Counted from the stretch's first letter, positions 34,035-43,429 are shown. The stretch is 64,000 bases of DNA from Bosea sp. 29B (GCF_902506165.1 NZ_LR733817.1:2573408-2637407), one strand, 5' to 3'. Numbers and translations: made by a program. Notes: generated by a model not told the origin, from the letters alone.

Positions 34035-37000
34035 CTAGTAGATGCGCGAGACGCGGTCGTGCTCGATCCGCCAGCAGGCTTCCCAGCCTTCATTGGCGGC
34101 GACGACCGTGACCTTGCGGCTCGTCGGCGACAGCACCTCGCTGATGATCTCGCAGACACCGAAGCCGTCGAGCCCTTCGCGATGGGCCTCGACGATCGAA
34201 TCGCCCTCGAGCAGCACCATCGGATCCTGGCCGTCGAGCAGCGGACGCAGGCGCGCGAGAGACTTGCCCTGCGGGTCGAGGCCCGGGATCGTGCGCACGA
34301 ACTGGAAGCGGCGGCCGAGATTGGCGCGCCCGCCGAGGCTCGGCGCCGCCTCGTCATGCTCGGCATGGACGCGCGCACCCGAGCCGATGTCGTAGCCGAG
34401 ATAATGGATGCGCTCGGCCGCGAACTCGGTGCGCAGGCCGGTGGCGCCGAGATCGCGCATCTGCACCGCCATGGCGGCGATGCCGAGCGGGTTCTTGTGC
34501 TGCACCGCGCTCCCGGCCATGTCGCCTTCGATGCCGAGGATGGCAGCCCCCGCGATCACCGCCTTCTTCATCGCCGCCGGCGAGAACGGACGCTGGAACG
34601 GGAAGGCGGCGCGGCTGGCGTCGGCTTCGGCCGCGATCGCCTCGAAGATCGGCGGCCAGAGCGCGGCGCGCCCGGTCGGAACCATGATCACGGTGGGGCG
34701 CTTGACCGGATTGGGCCCGGCGGCGCGAGCGAGGCGTGGCAGCAGGCCGCCAAGCACAGCACCGATCTCGGCAAGGTGCTGCGAGCCCTCGCCTGCGCCT
34801 TTCTCCAGGGCACCACGCGAGAGCTTCAGCACCAGCCGGCGCGTCCCGGCCTTGTCGGGCCCGTCGACGGCGAGCTGCAGGCCAGGCCGCCGCGTCGTGT
34901 CCGCCAATGCCGGCTCGTTCTGAGCGACATAGAGGCCAGTCGGATCGGCATCCGGCTTCAGCTCGGCAAGGACGATGTCGAAGGTCTCGTCGGCAGCGTC
35001 CGCATCCCAGCGATAGCGCGTGCCGGAACCTTGGGCCTTTTCGCTGAGGCGGGTGGCGAGACCGGCCTTGGCCTGCTTTACCGCGTTGCGCAGCCAGCTG
35101 CGCGCCGCCAGCGCGGCCGCGTCCTCGCGCTGAATGGCGCGGGCGAGCGAGGCTTCGGCGAAGGCCGGCTGCCAATGCGCGTCCTGGCCGTCCATCGCCC
35201 GGTCGACCAGCGTCGCGGCGATGCCGGTCAGCGCCTCGTCGATCAGGTCGCCGCCGACGGGCAGACCGAAGGTGGCGAGCGTCTGATGGTTCAGCCGGTC
35301 GCCGTCGCGCCGCAGCGAGGCGAGCGCGACGTCGCTGGTGCCGCCGCCGATGTCGAGCGTGACCAGCAGGGCCTCGCTCTGATCCGGCACGGCGGCGCGC
35401 ACCTCCGGCAGGCTGGCGACATAGCGCGCCGCGGCGACCGCTTCGGGCACGGTGACGGCTGCATCCGGGAAGCTGGTTGCGCCGGGGAAGAGGCGTTCAA
35501 GACGCTGGGCGAAGAGTTCGAGCGCAGCGCGATAGCGCGAGGCGATCTCGTCGCCGATGCCGCTCGGGCAGGAGACCAGGATGCGCGGCACCACCGGTGG
35601 CGGGGCATGGTCCTCGACGCGCAGTCGGTCCTCGCCGAGCCGCAACACATAGAGATCGACGAGTTCGTCGAGCACGTCGGCGACCAGCGGAGCGATCTCG
35701 ACGGTGTTGGTGGCGACGACGCGGTCGGTGGCGGCGTCGTAGCGATGCACCTGCTCGTTCAGCGTCAGCGATACCGCGCCGGAGGTCAGTGCGTGCTTGA
35801 GCGAGTCGATCCGCCGGCCGCTTTCGGGCAGGCCTGACTGTGGCGGCGGGGCGGGGGCCGAAACATCGTAGCGTCGCGCGAACGCCTTGAGACGGCGCGC
35901 CACGCTGGCGCGGTCGGAGCCGATCAAGGCGAGGTCGGGCAGGCTGTGCGGTGCATGATCGGCGCGCAGATTATTGCTGGAATCGAGGCCGACATGGCTC
36001 GGGATCAGCGGCGCGGCGCCGGCATCCTGCAGGGCTGCCTCGCCATGGCGCGGGTCGACATGGGCGGAAAGCCAGGTGCCGAGCGCCAGCGGCTTGATCT
36101 CGGTCGCCCGGCCGGCGGCGCGTGGTGCGCCAGACCAGATCGAGGTCGCGGACGCCCCGAGGTCGATGCAGATCGGCAGGCGGTGGACGCGGCGGCTATA
36201 GCGCAGCGGCAGGCTCGCCTGCGCAAAGGCCCGGCCGCCCTCGTCGCCGGCCTTGATCGCCAGCGAGATCGTGATCTCGCCGCGCAGCACATTGGCGCCG
36301 CTGGTGCGCACGGCGCGCGACAGCGTCGTCGTCAGGTTCTGCATCGGCACGACGGCGCGGCCGCGCCGGCCGAAATCGCCCTCGCGCACGATTTCGAGCG
36401 GGAACGGCGTCGGCGGCTCGGCGATCTCGCTCTCGCCCATCCTGCTGCTGACTTCGACGGTCAGCGGCGCGGTCCGGGTCAGCGGCCAGCGGCGCAGGTC
36501 GATCACCAGCCCGTCGCAGCGCACGATCGAGGTCTCGTCGTCCGGGTCGACCTCGGCATTGAGCCCGCCCGTGATCTCGAACTGGGCGGTTCCCCCGAGC
36601 GGGCAGGTGAAATGCTGCCCGGCGATGGTCAGCGCGACCTCGCCGCGGTTCTGGCTAAGGATCGGCACCGAGCGGGATTCGAGCGCGCTCGACCAGGGCT
36701 TGGCCGGACCGTCCGGATCATGGCCGGCGCCGTCCTGGCCGACCCAGCCGCCGAGCTTGGCGGTGAGCCTGACCTGCAGCGGCGCCCTTGGATTGGCCTG
36801 GCTGGTCTCGTCGACGAAGTCGAGCACGGCATCGCGCGTCAGCGTCACGTCGAGGCGCACCTCCTGGCCGGCCAGCGCTGGCGCGTCGGCGAGCCAGATC
36901 AGGTGCCGGCTGGTCGATGTGCCGGCGTCCGGGAAGCGCCTGAGCGAGACCGAATGATCCATCGGCGCGGCGACGCCGAGCGAAAGATGCTGCGCCTTGA

Positions 37001-37574
37001 TGCCGAAGCAGCTCGCCTCGATGGTCAGCCCGCGCCGGCCTTCGAGCACGATGTCCCTGGGGATGTCGATCGCGATCTGGCCGATCGCCAGCTGCTTGCC
37101 GGCCTGCAGCGAGTCCAGGTCGATTTCGACCGGCTCGATCCGCCATTCAGGTTGGGACGCGCCGGCGAGCGCGGCGATCTTGAGCAGGCGCCGTGGCGAG
37201 GCACGGGTGCCGCCCGCGGTTTCGACGATGGTGGAGAAGGCGATTTCGAGGCTGGCGTCGCTGTCGACATCGGCCTGGGCGCGATGGTTCGCCACCGCGC
37301 GCATCACCGCTTCGCGCTTGAGTCCCAGCACGAGCCGCTCGCCGGCCCGGACTGCGGCCTTGTCGAGCAGGGCATTGCCCTGCAGCCAGCCGATATCGAT
37401 GCCGCTCGCAAGGCTCGGCGCATGCGAGACCAGCGAGACCGTCACCGCCTTGACCATGTCCTCGGGCGCCTCGAAGGCAAGGAGGTCGATCAGCTCGCCG
37501 CTGCGGTCGAGCGCGATGGTCGCCGCGAAGCTGCCGAGCCGGGTTTCGAGATTGTAGCAGGGCAGAGTGGTCAT
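34035..37574 (-). CDS. Giant Hsp70/actin-fold ATPase (SrfB-like suspected)
   Basis: From ATG 37574 the protein has 1179 residues. About 460 N-terminal residues are beta-rich with no known motif. An ATPase of the Hsp70/actin superfamily follows: phosphate-1 CIDLGASATSIWSG near residue 470, phosphate-2 TLDIGGGTSDVALASL near 742, and an adenosine-type MVPTGRAALWPPIFEAI near 967. No membrane segment is seen. The two-part layout recalls the SrfB family; I cannot confirm that without a profile search. The start overlaps the stop of the 789-residue gene by 4 bp. The much longer open frame upstream is a shadow of that gene. Confidence 0.85.
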   Translation of the reverse strand: MTTLPCYNLETRLGSFAATIALDRSGELIDLLAFEAPEDMVKAVTVSLVSHAPSLASGIDIGWLQGNALLDKAAVRAGERLVLGLKREAVMRAVANHRAQADVDSDASLEIAFSTIVETAGGTRASPRRLLKIAALAGASQPEWRIEPVEIDLDSLQAGKQLAIGQIAIDIPRDIVLEGRRGLTIEASCFGIKAQHLSLGVAAPMDHSVSLRRFPDAGTSTSRHLIWLADAPALAGQEVRLDVTLTRDAVLDFVDETSQANPRAPLQVRLTAKLGGWVGQDGAGHDPDGPAKPWSSALESRSVPILSQNRGEVALTIAGQHFTCPLGGTAQFEITGGLNAEVDPDDETSIVRCDGLVIDLRRWPLTRTAPLTVEVSSRMGESEIAEPPTPFPLEIVREGDFGRRGRAVVPMQNLTTTLSRAVRTSGANVLRGEITISLAIKAGDEGGRAFAQASLPLRYSRRVHRLPICIDLGASATSIWSGAPRAAGRATEIKPLALGTWLSAHVDPRHGEAALQDAGAAPLIPSHVGLDSSNNLRADHAPHSLPDLALIGSDRASVARRLKAFARRYDVSAPAPPPQSGLPESGRRIDSLKHALTSGAVSLTLNEQVHRYDAATDRVVATNTVEIAPLVADVLDELVDLYVLRLGEDRLRVEDHAPPPVVPRILVSCPSGIGDEIASRYRAALELFAQRLERLFPGATSFPDAAVTVPEAVAAARYVASLPEVRAAVPDQSEALLVTLDIGGGTSDVALASLRRDGDRLNHQTLATFGLPVGGDLIDEALTGIAATLVDRAMDGQDAHWQPAFAEASLARAIQREDAAALAARSWLRNAVKQAKAGLATRLSEKAQGSGTRYRWDADAADETFDIVLAELKPDADPTGLYVAQNEPALADTTRRPGLQLAVDGPDKAGTRRLVLKLSRGALEKGAGEGSQHLAEIGAVLGGLLPRLARAAGPNPVKRPTVIMVPTGRAALWPPIFEAIAAEADASRAAFPFQRPFSPAAMKKAVIAGAAILGIEGDMAGSAVQHKNPLGIAAMAVQMRDLGATGLRTEFAAERIHYLGYDIGSGARVHAEHDEAAPSLGGRANLGRRFQFVRTIPGLDPQGKSLARLRPLLDGQDPMVLLEGDSIVEAHREGLDGFGVCEIISEVLSPTSRKVTVVAANEGWEACWRIEHDRVSRIY

Positions 37575-39940
37575 GCGTCCTGCCTCGAAGCGGCGGACCC
37601 GGAGTTGCCGCCAAGCGTGCTTCCCCAGTGATGATCGAGCCCGGTCAGCGCGGCGGCGGCGGCGAGATAGCGCGGCAGCATGTCGCCGCTCCCGGCTCTC
37701 AGCCTGCGATAGGCGGCGCCGAAGCCGGTATCCTGCGGGTCGGCGAGCGCTTTTCCGGCAAAGGGCACGGTGGCGAAGGCGGCATCGGCCTCGTGCCGTA
37801 CCAGCTGCGCCAGCAAAAGGCGTCCATAGCCGTCGAGCGTCTCGCGCAAGGCCTTGTTGCGCGCCGTGCCTTCGCCGGCGGGGCCGAGCAGCCCGTCGAT
37901 CGCGCCCGCGAGTTCGGCCAGGGCCGGGGCGAGGCTTTCGATCCGCGACAGCGAGCCGGCGAAATTGCGGCTGGCTGCCGCGAGCCGCTGCGCACCGCGC
38001 ACGGGATCGCCTGATCGATGTGCACGAGCGGCGAGGCCGGGACAGCCGGCCACCTCTTCCCAGCTGCGGATGAGCTCGGCCGCCGCCGCCGCCTGCTCGA
38101 CCTCGCGTCGCAGGGACGCGAAATGACCGTGCAGCAGGACGATCTCGCCCGGGGTCAATTCGCCGAGCCGCCGCCCGAGTTCGTCCGTGATCGCAGCCGG
38201 CTGGCTCGCCTGCCGGGCGGCCTCGGCGAGCTCGCTGCGCATGCGGGCGATCGCCTCGAGGCCTGGTGTCGGCTGCCGCTGCGGCTGCCGGCGCAATTCC
38301 AGCAGCAGGGCATCGAGCGGGGAGAGCCGGCGCTGCCCACGTTGCGTAGCGGCCGCAGCCATCGCCTGCTCGACCTCGATGGCGAGCCCGGTCTCGATCC
38401 AGCTCTGATGGACGCTGGCGGCGACATCGTGCAGCAGCCGCATGGCGCGCCGATCCTGCCCGGCCAGCGCCATCGCCTCGCGGGCGAGCGCCTGCGGGAG
38501 ATTGGGATCCTCGTACCAGGCGAGCAATTGCTCCAGCCCAGCTTCGTCCTGTGTCGATCCTGGCAAGGGCAGGATGAGGCGCGCGGCACAGGCACGCGCT
38601 GCGAACTGCGGCTGCGTCAATGCACGCTGGAGCATGGCGACCTGCTCGGTAAGCGTGCGCTCGCCGAGTTCTTCGATCCGGTCCGGGTCGATCCCGGTCG
38701 TCGTGACCAGCGCCTCCAGCAGGCTGACCGGGGTCGCGGGAGCCTTGCTGCGCGCATCGAGCAGGGCGAGGGCGCCGCTCGGCGTCCGGGCGAGGCGCAG
38801 CGCGATCTCGCCGAGGATGGTGCCGAGGCGTGCCGGCCTGGCGGCGTTCGTCGCGCGCCACAGCCCTTCGGCCAGTCGTGCTGCCGCGAGGGCGAGGTCG
38901 TCGTGCAAAGGCGCACTGCCTCCCGCGGCCGCGACGACGAGCGCGTTGCCGCCGCCCTGGCCGAGCGTCAGTCCGGTTGCGGCCGAGGCCGCGTAGCGCG
39001 CGCCAGGCGAGAGCACCGCAAAGGCGCCCTCCTGCCAGCGCAGCGTCAACGGGCTGCCGCTGACTGCTTCGCCATCGCCCGCCCAGACGAGCTGGCGCCG
39101 CGGTTCGGCGAAGACGATGATCTCGTCCGCCTCGACCCAGTCGGGGAGCGGGAGCACGCCACCTCCGGCCTCGGCGTGGGGCCGGAGCAGGCGAAAGCCA
39201 CGGCGTAGTGCAGCGACGCGGCCGAGGCCGGTCGCATCAACGTCGCGCTGATCGGCCGGCGAAGCTGCCAGCGTGTCGAGCTCGGCCTCGATGGCGAGCC
39301 GCAGGTCCTGGTCGATTTGCGCCAGGCTCTGCCGCGCCTCGCGCATCGCTGCCGGCAGATGCGCCACCAGCAGCCCTTCTGCCGCGGTTTCGGCCTCGTC
39401 GCCGGCGAAGGCGAGCGTCAAGCCGCCGGTCTCACCGCGGCTTGCTGTAAGCATGGTCGTGGCGGCGCGTTCGTCGTCCGGATGCAGGAAGGGGCCGGCC
39501 AGCAGCCGATAACCCTCGCTGTCCGAGCCGCTGGCCCGGTTGAGCCCGGAGGCCAGCATTGCCGCCAGCGCCGGTGGGACCGAGCCGGCGGGGCCAGTCT
39601 GCTGGGCCAGCCGGCCTTCATCGTCGAGATAGGCCTGCACCAGTGCCAGGCCGGCGGCGCTTCGATCGGCCTCGGCCAAGGACAGCTTGTCGTCGAGCTG
39701 CACCGGGATCGCGGTCAGCCTGCCATCGGGCTCGACAGTCACGGCATGGAGCACATGGCTGCCGGGAGGCAGGGTCGCGAACAGCGGCGCCGTCCCGGCA
39801 TCGGCGGCGGCGATCAGGCTGATACGGCCGCTCGCCTCTTCGGCTGCGAGGAAACGGGCCGGTGCGCTGTCCCGCCAGATCGCGGCGACATGACGTGAGC
39901 CGTCCCAGATGATGGCGACCGGCGCCACGGAAAGAGTCAC
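37571..39940 (-). CDS. Unknown 789-residue protein upstream of the Hsp70-like ATPase
   Basis: I do not recognise this protein. From GTG 39940 (GGAG 9 bp upstream) it has 789 residues; ATG 40021 would add 27. It has no membrane helix. The first 120 residues are beta-rich (SVAPVAIIWDGSRHVAAIW). The middle is alanine/arginine-rich and helical, and the C-terminal 300 residues look like long helices (AIARMRSELAEAARQASQ, HFASLRREVEQAAAAAELI). This suggests a scaffold or regulatory partner. The stop overlaps the ATPase ATG by 4 bp. It probably heads the minus-strand operon. Confidence 0.75.
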   Translation of the reverse strand: MTLSVAPVAIIWDGSRHVAAIWRDSAPARFLAAEEASGRISLIAAADAGTAPLFATLPPGSHVLHAVTVEPDGRLTAIPVQLDDKLSLAEADRSAAGLALVQAYLDDEGRLAQQTGPAGSVPPALAAMLASGLNRASGSDSEGYRLLAGPFLHPDDERAATTMLTASRGETGGLTLAFAGDEAETAAEGLLVAHLPAAMREARQSLAQIDQDLRLAIEAELDTLAASPADQRDVDATGLGRVAALRRGFRLLRPHAEAGGGVLPLPDWVEADEIIVFAEPRRQLVWAGDGEAVSGSPLTLRWQEGAFAVLSPGARYAASAATGLTLGQGGGNALVVAAAGGSAPLHDDLALAAARLAEGLWRATNAARPARLGTILGEIALRLARTPSGALALLDARSKAPATPVSLLEALVTTTGIDPDRIEELGERTLTEQVAMLQRALTQPQFAARACAARLILPLPGSTQDEAGLEQLLAWYEDPNLPQALAREAMALAGQDRRAMRLLHDVAASVHQSWIETGLAIEVEQAMAAAATQRGQRRLSPLDALLLELRRQPQRQPTPGLEAIARMRSELAEAARQASQPAAITDELGRRLGELTPGEIVLLHGHFASLRREVEQAAAAAELIRSWEEVAGCPGLAARAHRSGDPVRGAQRLAAASRNFAGSLSRIESLAPALAELAGAIDGLLGPAGEGTARNKALRETLDGYGRLLLAQLVRHEADAAFATVPFAGKALADPQDTGFGAAYRRLRAGSGDMLPRYLAAAAALTGLDHHWGSTLGGNSGSAASRQDA

Positions 39941-40143
39941 GGAAACAGGCTCCGGGGAAGACGAATTGGGCGGGGCAACGTGAGCGGACCTTGCGCGATG
40001 GCCCGCCGTCTTGCAAGACATGCGCTCGGCTCGACCTTGTCGGTGCGGGCCTGATCTTGCGGCCGGCTGGCTGCACTTGCGGAAACCTGCCGCGCCGGGC
40101 TCTCGGCGCAGGTCGGTCGGGAGCCGAGGCGGAGCGGGATGTG

Positions 40144-40716
40144 ATGACGGCAGAATCGGTTTGCTTCGCCGCCTTGCCCGCCGCGCTGCCGGCTGCGCTC
40201 GCTCAAGCGAGTGCCGGCGAGGACGTCACGCAGCGTCGCCTGGCGCTCTCCGACGCGTCCGGCGTGGACGCGCGCGAGGTCGATGCGAGCTTCCTGGCGC
40301 CGCGCCTGCTGCCGCGCCTGTTCCGCGATCCGGGCCAAGTGGCTTCGCAGGCCCAGGCGACCCTGCTGGATGCCGCGCGGCTGGTCGTCCTCCTGCCGGT
40401 GGGGCGTTATGACGACGGTGTCTGGGCCCCGATCATCGAGCGCATCCTGTCGGGGCTGGAGGCTGCGGCGGCGCGCCCGCGCGAGATCATCCTGGCCTGG
40501 AGCGGGGTTGAGCCTTTCCTGGCGCCGTTCGGTCGCCGGGCGCAGGAGGTCTGGAACGATCCCCGGCTTGTACCGGCCATGCTCGGTGTGCTCGAGCGGT
40601 CCGCGCGCTCGCTCCCGGCGGTGCTCGACAGGGCCGCCAATGTCCGTCGTGGCCTGATCCGGTTTGAGCCGGCGCAGGATGCGGGACCGGCGCGGGCCGC
40701 GCTGGCGCTGGCCTGA
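40144..40716 (+). CDS. Unknown 190-residue protein
   Basis: This is a small, mostly helical protein with no signal peptide and no family I can name. It has a central VVLLPVGRYDDGVWAPIIERIL and a C-terminal VLERSARSLPAVLDRAANVRRG. The chosen ATG 40144 follows GGAG at about 9-bp spacing; GTG 40141 is also in frame. It is divergent from the 789-residue gene (203 bp apart) and ends 16 bp before the convergent 40733 gene. Codon composition agrees with a real gene, but confidence is moderate. Confidence 0.6.
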   Translation: MTAESVCFAALPAALPAALAQASAGEDVTQRRLALSDASGVDAREVDASFLAPRLLPRLFRDPGQVASQAQATLLDAARLVVLLPVGRYDDGVWAPIIERILSGLEAAAARPREIILAWSGVEPFLAPFGRRAQEVWNDPRLVPAMLGVLERSARSLPAVLDRAANVRRGLIRFEPAQDAGPARAALALA

Positions 40717-40732
40717 GCGCATAGGCTGGCGA

Positions 40733-42568
40733 CTACTTCCAGACCAGCGCGTTGGCGAGGTCGCGGCGGCCGCATTCCAGCGACATGGCGTTGACGGCGG
40801 CGCGGTAGCCCTGCAGCGAGTAGATCACATGGGCCGGCCGGCCATCGGTCGCCGTACCCTGGATCTCAAGCGTGGTGCCCCTGTTGTAGCCGGCGACGGC
40901 ATCCATATCGAGGATAGGCTGGCCGTTCGAGCCCTGCTTCGTCGGGCGGATGAAATTGCCCGCGGCGGTCGGCGCCGCGTTGAGCCGGCGCACCATGCCG
41001 CCGCCTTCGCGGATCACGGCCTCGAAGGGCGTATTGGGCTTGTAGTAGCGCTTGTCTTCGATCAGGTGCTGGAGGTCGCCGTTTCCGACGCCGGCGCTGC
41101 TCGCCTGCAGCAGGATGAACGGCGCCTGCTCGCGCCAGTAGCGCGGCCCGGCTTCCTGCGCCGCGGTATAGGCATAGCAGGTGCGCTGTCCGGTGCGCGG
41201 ATCCTCGGAGACGCTGGCATACCAGTCCTGGAAGCGGCGCAGCAGCCGGCCCGGCGCCTCCGGCATCAGCATGTCCTTGGTGTCGACGGCGCGCGCCCGC
41301 AGCTGGAAGTCCTGCGCGACCGGGCCGGCGCTGGCGACGCGGATCGTGTATTCGCCGGGACCGAGCTTGTAGCGCCGCAGGTTCGGCCGGCTCGGATTGA
41401 CGATGTGGATCGTCTTCATCTGGGCGTTGTTGCGGCCAAGCACGTCGACGGGTACGGCCGGGTGCGGGCCGCGGACGCTGGCGGTCGGGATGTCGACCTC
41501 GACATAGGATTCCTGCGCGACCAGGAAGGGATATTGCTGCAGGGCCCGGCCGCCCTCGATCCGCGCATTGATCCGCATCGGCGTCTGGTCGAGCCGGGGC
41601 GTATGGGCCTCCGGACCGAGCGCCGCCCATTGCTGCATCGTCGGCAACTCGTCGAGCGTGACCAGGCCGTCTTCCGAGACCGGTGTCGTGTTCCGGCGGT
41701 TGACGCTGACCGAGATGCGATAGCCGAGCGGGCGCGGATCGACGGTGACCATGCCGTCCCAGCGCTTGTCCTCTGCACTTGCGGGGTCGTGTGCGATGAC
41801 CAGCTGGACATGGCGCTCGGCCCGGATCTTGGTCTCCTTCTCCTCGGCGTTCTGCTTGCTCAGCGCGCGCCGCAGCTTGTCGGAGAAGAATTCCTGCCAG
41901 CCGGGGCTGACCGGCAGCCCACTCAGCATCCTGACCGACAAGGTCATCGGATTGCCGGTGTCGACCGAGGCCGCCCAGACACCGGCGGCGACCTTGTTGA
42001 AGAGCTCGTCGGTCGAGCTGTATTCCTCGCCGATGAAATCCTGGGAGACCGGGAACGGGTCGAGGCTCGGCGAGCAGCTCTCATAGCCGTTCCAGCCATG
42101 CGCCGACAGGTTGAAGCGCGTCGCCGCGCCGGCCTTGTAGCCGGAAGCCCGGACCTCGAGCTGTATCTTGCTGAGCTGTTCCTTGTTGTCGCCGGCCAGC
42201 GGATTGTCGAGGACGCCGGTATCGACGATGCCCTTGATCGGATCGATGTCGAGCCAGGGCGCCATCGTGATGCCGGGGATGTTCGAGAATGCAGCCCGGA
42301 TCTGCTGCATGATGTTGTTGCCCTGGTCGGTCGTGAAAGCATCGCGCGTCGCGGGACGCGAGGCGATACCTATGGTGACCGGCAGCTTGAGCTGCGGGCA
42401 TTGCTGCTGGATGCGCTGCCAGAGGATCTGGGCGGCCGAGCCGAACGGGTTGTACGGATCGAAGCCCGCCATCATCTGCGTCTGCGCCGTAGCCCCCATC
42501 GGCGGTGCCGCCATGAGGCAGGCAACCGTCAGGCAAAGGGCTCGTTTCGTCAGCGCTCGCGCAGTCAT
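40733..42568 (-). CDS. Secreted 611-residue protein with IalB-like C-terminal region
   Basis: A signal peptide is clear (LCLTVACLMAAPPMGATAQ). The first 250 residues (PVTIGIASRPATRDAF, ISVSVNRRNT) look like repeated beta-domains; the cysteines are CPQL, SCSPS, TCYAY and LECGR. The last 200 residues (FQDWYASVSEDPRTGQRTCYAY, then YSLQGYRAAVNAMSLECG) resemble the invasion-associated locus B fold. That fold binds nothing known with certainty but is common in alphaproteobacterial envelopes. I place this at family-resemblance level only. It belongs by position to the envelope cluster. Confidence 0.78.
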   Translation of the reverse strand: MTARALTKRALCLTVACLMAAPPMGATAQTQMMAGFDPYNPFGSAAQILWQRIQQQCPQLKLPVTIGIASRPATRDAFTTDQGNNIMQQIRAAFSNIPGITMAPWLDIDPIKGIVDTGVLDNPLAGDNKEQLSKIQLEVRASGYKAGAATRFNLSAHGWNGYESCSPSLDPFPVSQDFIGEEYSSTDELFNKVAAGVWAASVDTGNPMTLSVRMLSGLPVSPGWQEFFSDKLRRALSKQNAEEKETKIRAERHVQLVIAHDPASAEDKRWDGMVTVDPRPLGYRISVSVNRRNTTPVSEDGLVTLDELPTMQQWAALGPEAHTPRLDQTPMRINARIEGGRALQQYPFLVAQESYVEVDIPTASVRGPHPAVPVDVLGRNNAQMKTIHIVNPSRPNLRRYKLGPGEYTIRVASAGPVAQDFQLRARAVDTKDMLMPEAPGRLLRRFQDWYASVSEDPRTGQRTCYAYTAAQEAGPRYWREQAPFILLQASSAGVGNGDLQHLIEDKRYYKPNTPFEAVIREGGGMVRRLNAAPTAAGNFIRPTKQGSNGQPILDMDAVAGYNRGTTLEIQGTATDGRPAHVIYSLQGYRAAVNAMSLECGRRDLANALVWK

Positions 42569-42635
42569 CTCGGTTCGATACTCATGGGGTCCCCCCTCGC
42601 AAGCGAGGGAGGACCGGTTCTCGTTTCGCCGCGGC

Positions 42636-43091
42636 TCAGATGCCGGACGCTTCGTTCGTCGCCAGATTGACCTCGACCTGGTCGGTGCCGGCGGCCTTGC
42701 CCTCGCGGGTCACGCTGCGCTCGACGACGCGGATGCGCTGGCCCTGGCTGTTGTTGTAGGTGCGCACGGTGCGGGCGCGGACCGTCACGGCCTGGCCGCT
42801 CGAGTTGCGGAAGCTCTGGGTGTTCGAGCCGCCCGAGCGCGCAGCGATATAGGCGGCCTCGCGGGCACGCTCCTTCTCGATCGCGTCGGCGATGACGAGA
42901 CCGGCGACACCGCCGATCAGGGCGCCGATCGCGGCGCCGCGCCAGCCACCGGCCGCGCCGCCGATCAGGGCGCCGGCGCCGGCGCCGAGAGCGCCACCGG
43001 TCGCGACGCGTTCCTGGGATCCCGTGCAGCCGCCGAGCGCGAGCGCGCCCGCGACGAGGATGGTTCCGGCCTTCAAGGTCTTGGCATGCAT
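42636..43091 (-). CDS. Glycine-zipper lipoprotein
   Basis: The 151-residue protein begins with a lipoprotein signal (ILVAGALALGGC, Cys near residue 22). A glycine-zipper segment follows at about 31-70 (GGALGAGAGALIGGAAGGWRGAAIGALIGGVAGL) that would pack in a membrane. The C-terminal region (SGQAVTVRARTVRTYNNSQGQRIRVVERSV) is beta-rich. Such proteins are outer-membrane or inner-membrane lipoproteins of unknown detailed role. The start is ATG 43091. The upstream 43092-43429 region is relatively AT-rich and must carry its promoter. Confidence 0.85.
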   Translation of the reverse strand: MHAKTLKAGTILVAGALALGGCTGSQERVATGGALGAGAGALIGGAAGGWRGAAIGALIGGVAGLVIADAIEKERAREAAYIAARSGGSNTQSFRNSSGQAVTVRARTVRTYNNSQGQRIRVVERSVTREGKAAGTDQVEVNLATNEASGI

Positions 43092-43429
43092 AACGTCACC
43101 CCAGTAAAAAGTTGCTTCCAAAATTGATGGTGCCAGCAATCTGGTAGCCCTTGCCCCCGGCAGAGCCGGTTTCGCAGAACCGGGCAGGACCACACAGCAC
43201 CACACCTGGCATCTGTTCCATATTGGCCTTTTTTGGGCAAGAGCCGCCGGCCTTTGTCACGATTCTGCCAAGTTTTAAATTGTTCGCGACCCAATCATGG
43301 GTCGAAGAGCCAAGAACGACAGGGCTCCGCGGTGCTTCGCGTTGCGGCTGTTGCGCCGCACCGAACACCACCGCCGCGATATCTTTAAAAACATCGGGTT
43401 CATCTTTAACGCTTTTCCGGCGCCTGTGG
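43092..43429. other. Intergenic region (338 bp), no gene
   Basis: No gene is visible. The region is noticeably richer in A and T than its surroundings, with TTTTAAATTG near 43274. The octamer ATCTTTAA is repeated at 43381 and 43402, 21 bp apart, about two helical turns. It lies between the start of the glycine-zipper gene and the end of the P450 gene, both on the minus strand. Confidence 0.5.

Noticed and set aside
37575..38861. Upstream extension of the ATPase frame to 38861 (1608 residues)
   Set aside because: This part lies within the 789-residue gene in another frame and is arginine/proline-rich. The ATG at 37574 overlaps that gene's stop by 4 bp, as at neighbouring junctions.
19849..43091. 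Type VI secretion or another known secretion system
   Set aside because: OmpA-, FHA- and possible SrfB-like pieces raised this idea, but no TssB/C sheath, Hcp, VgrG, ClpV or baseplate gene is seen.
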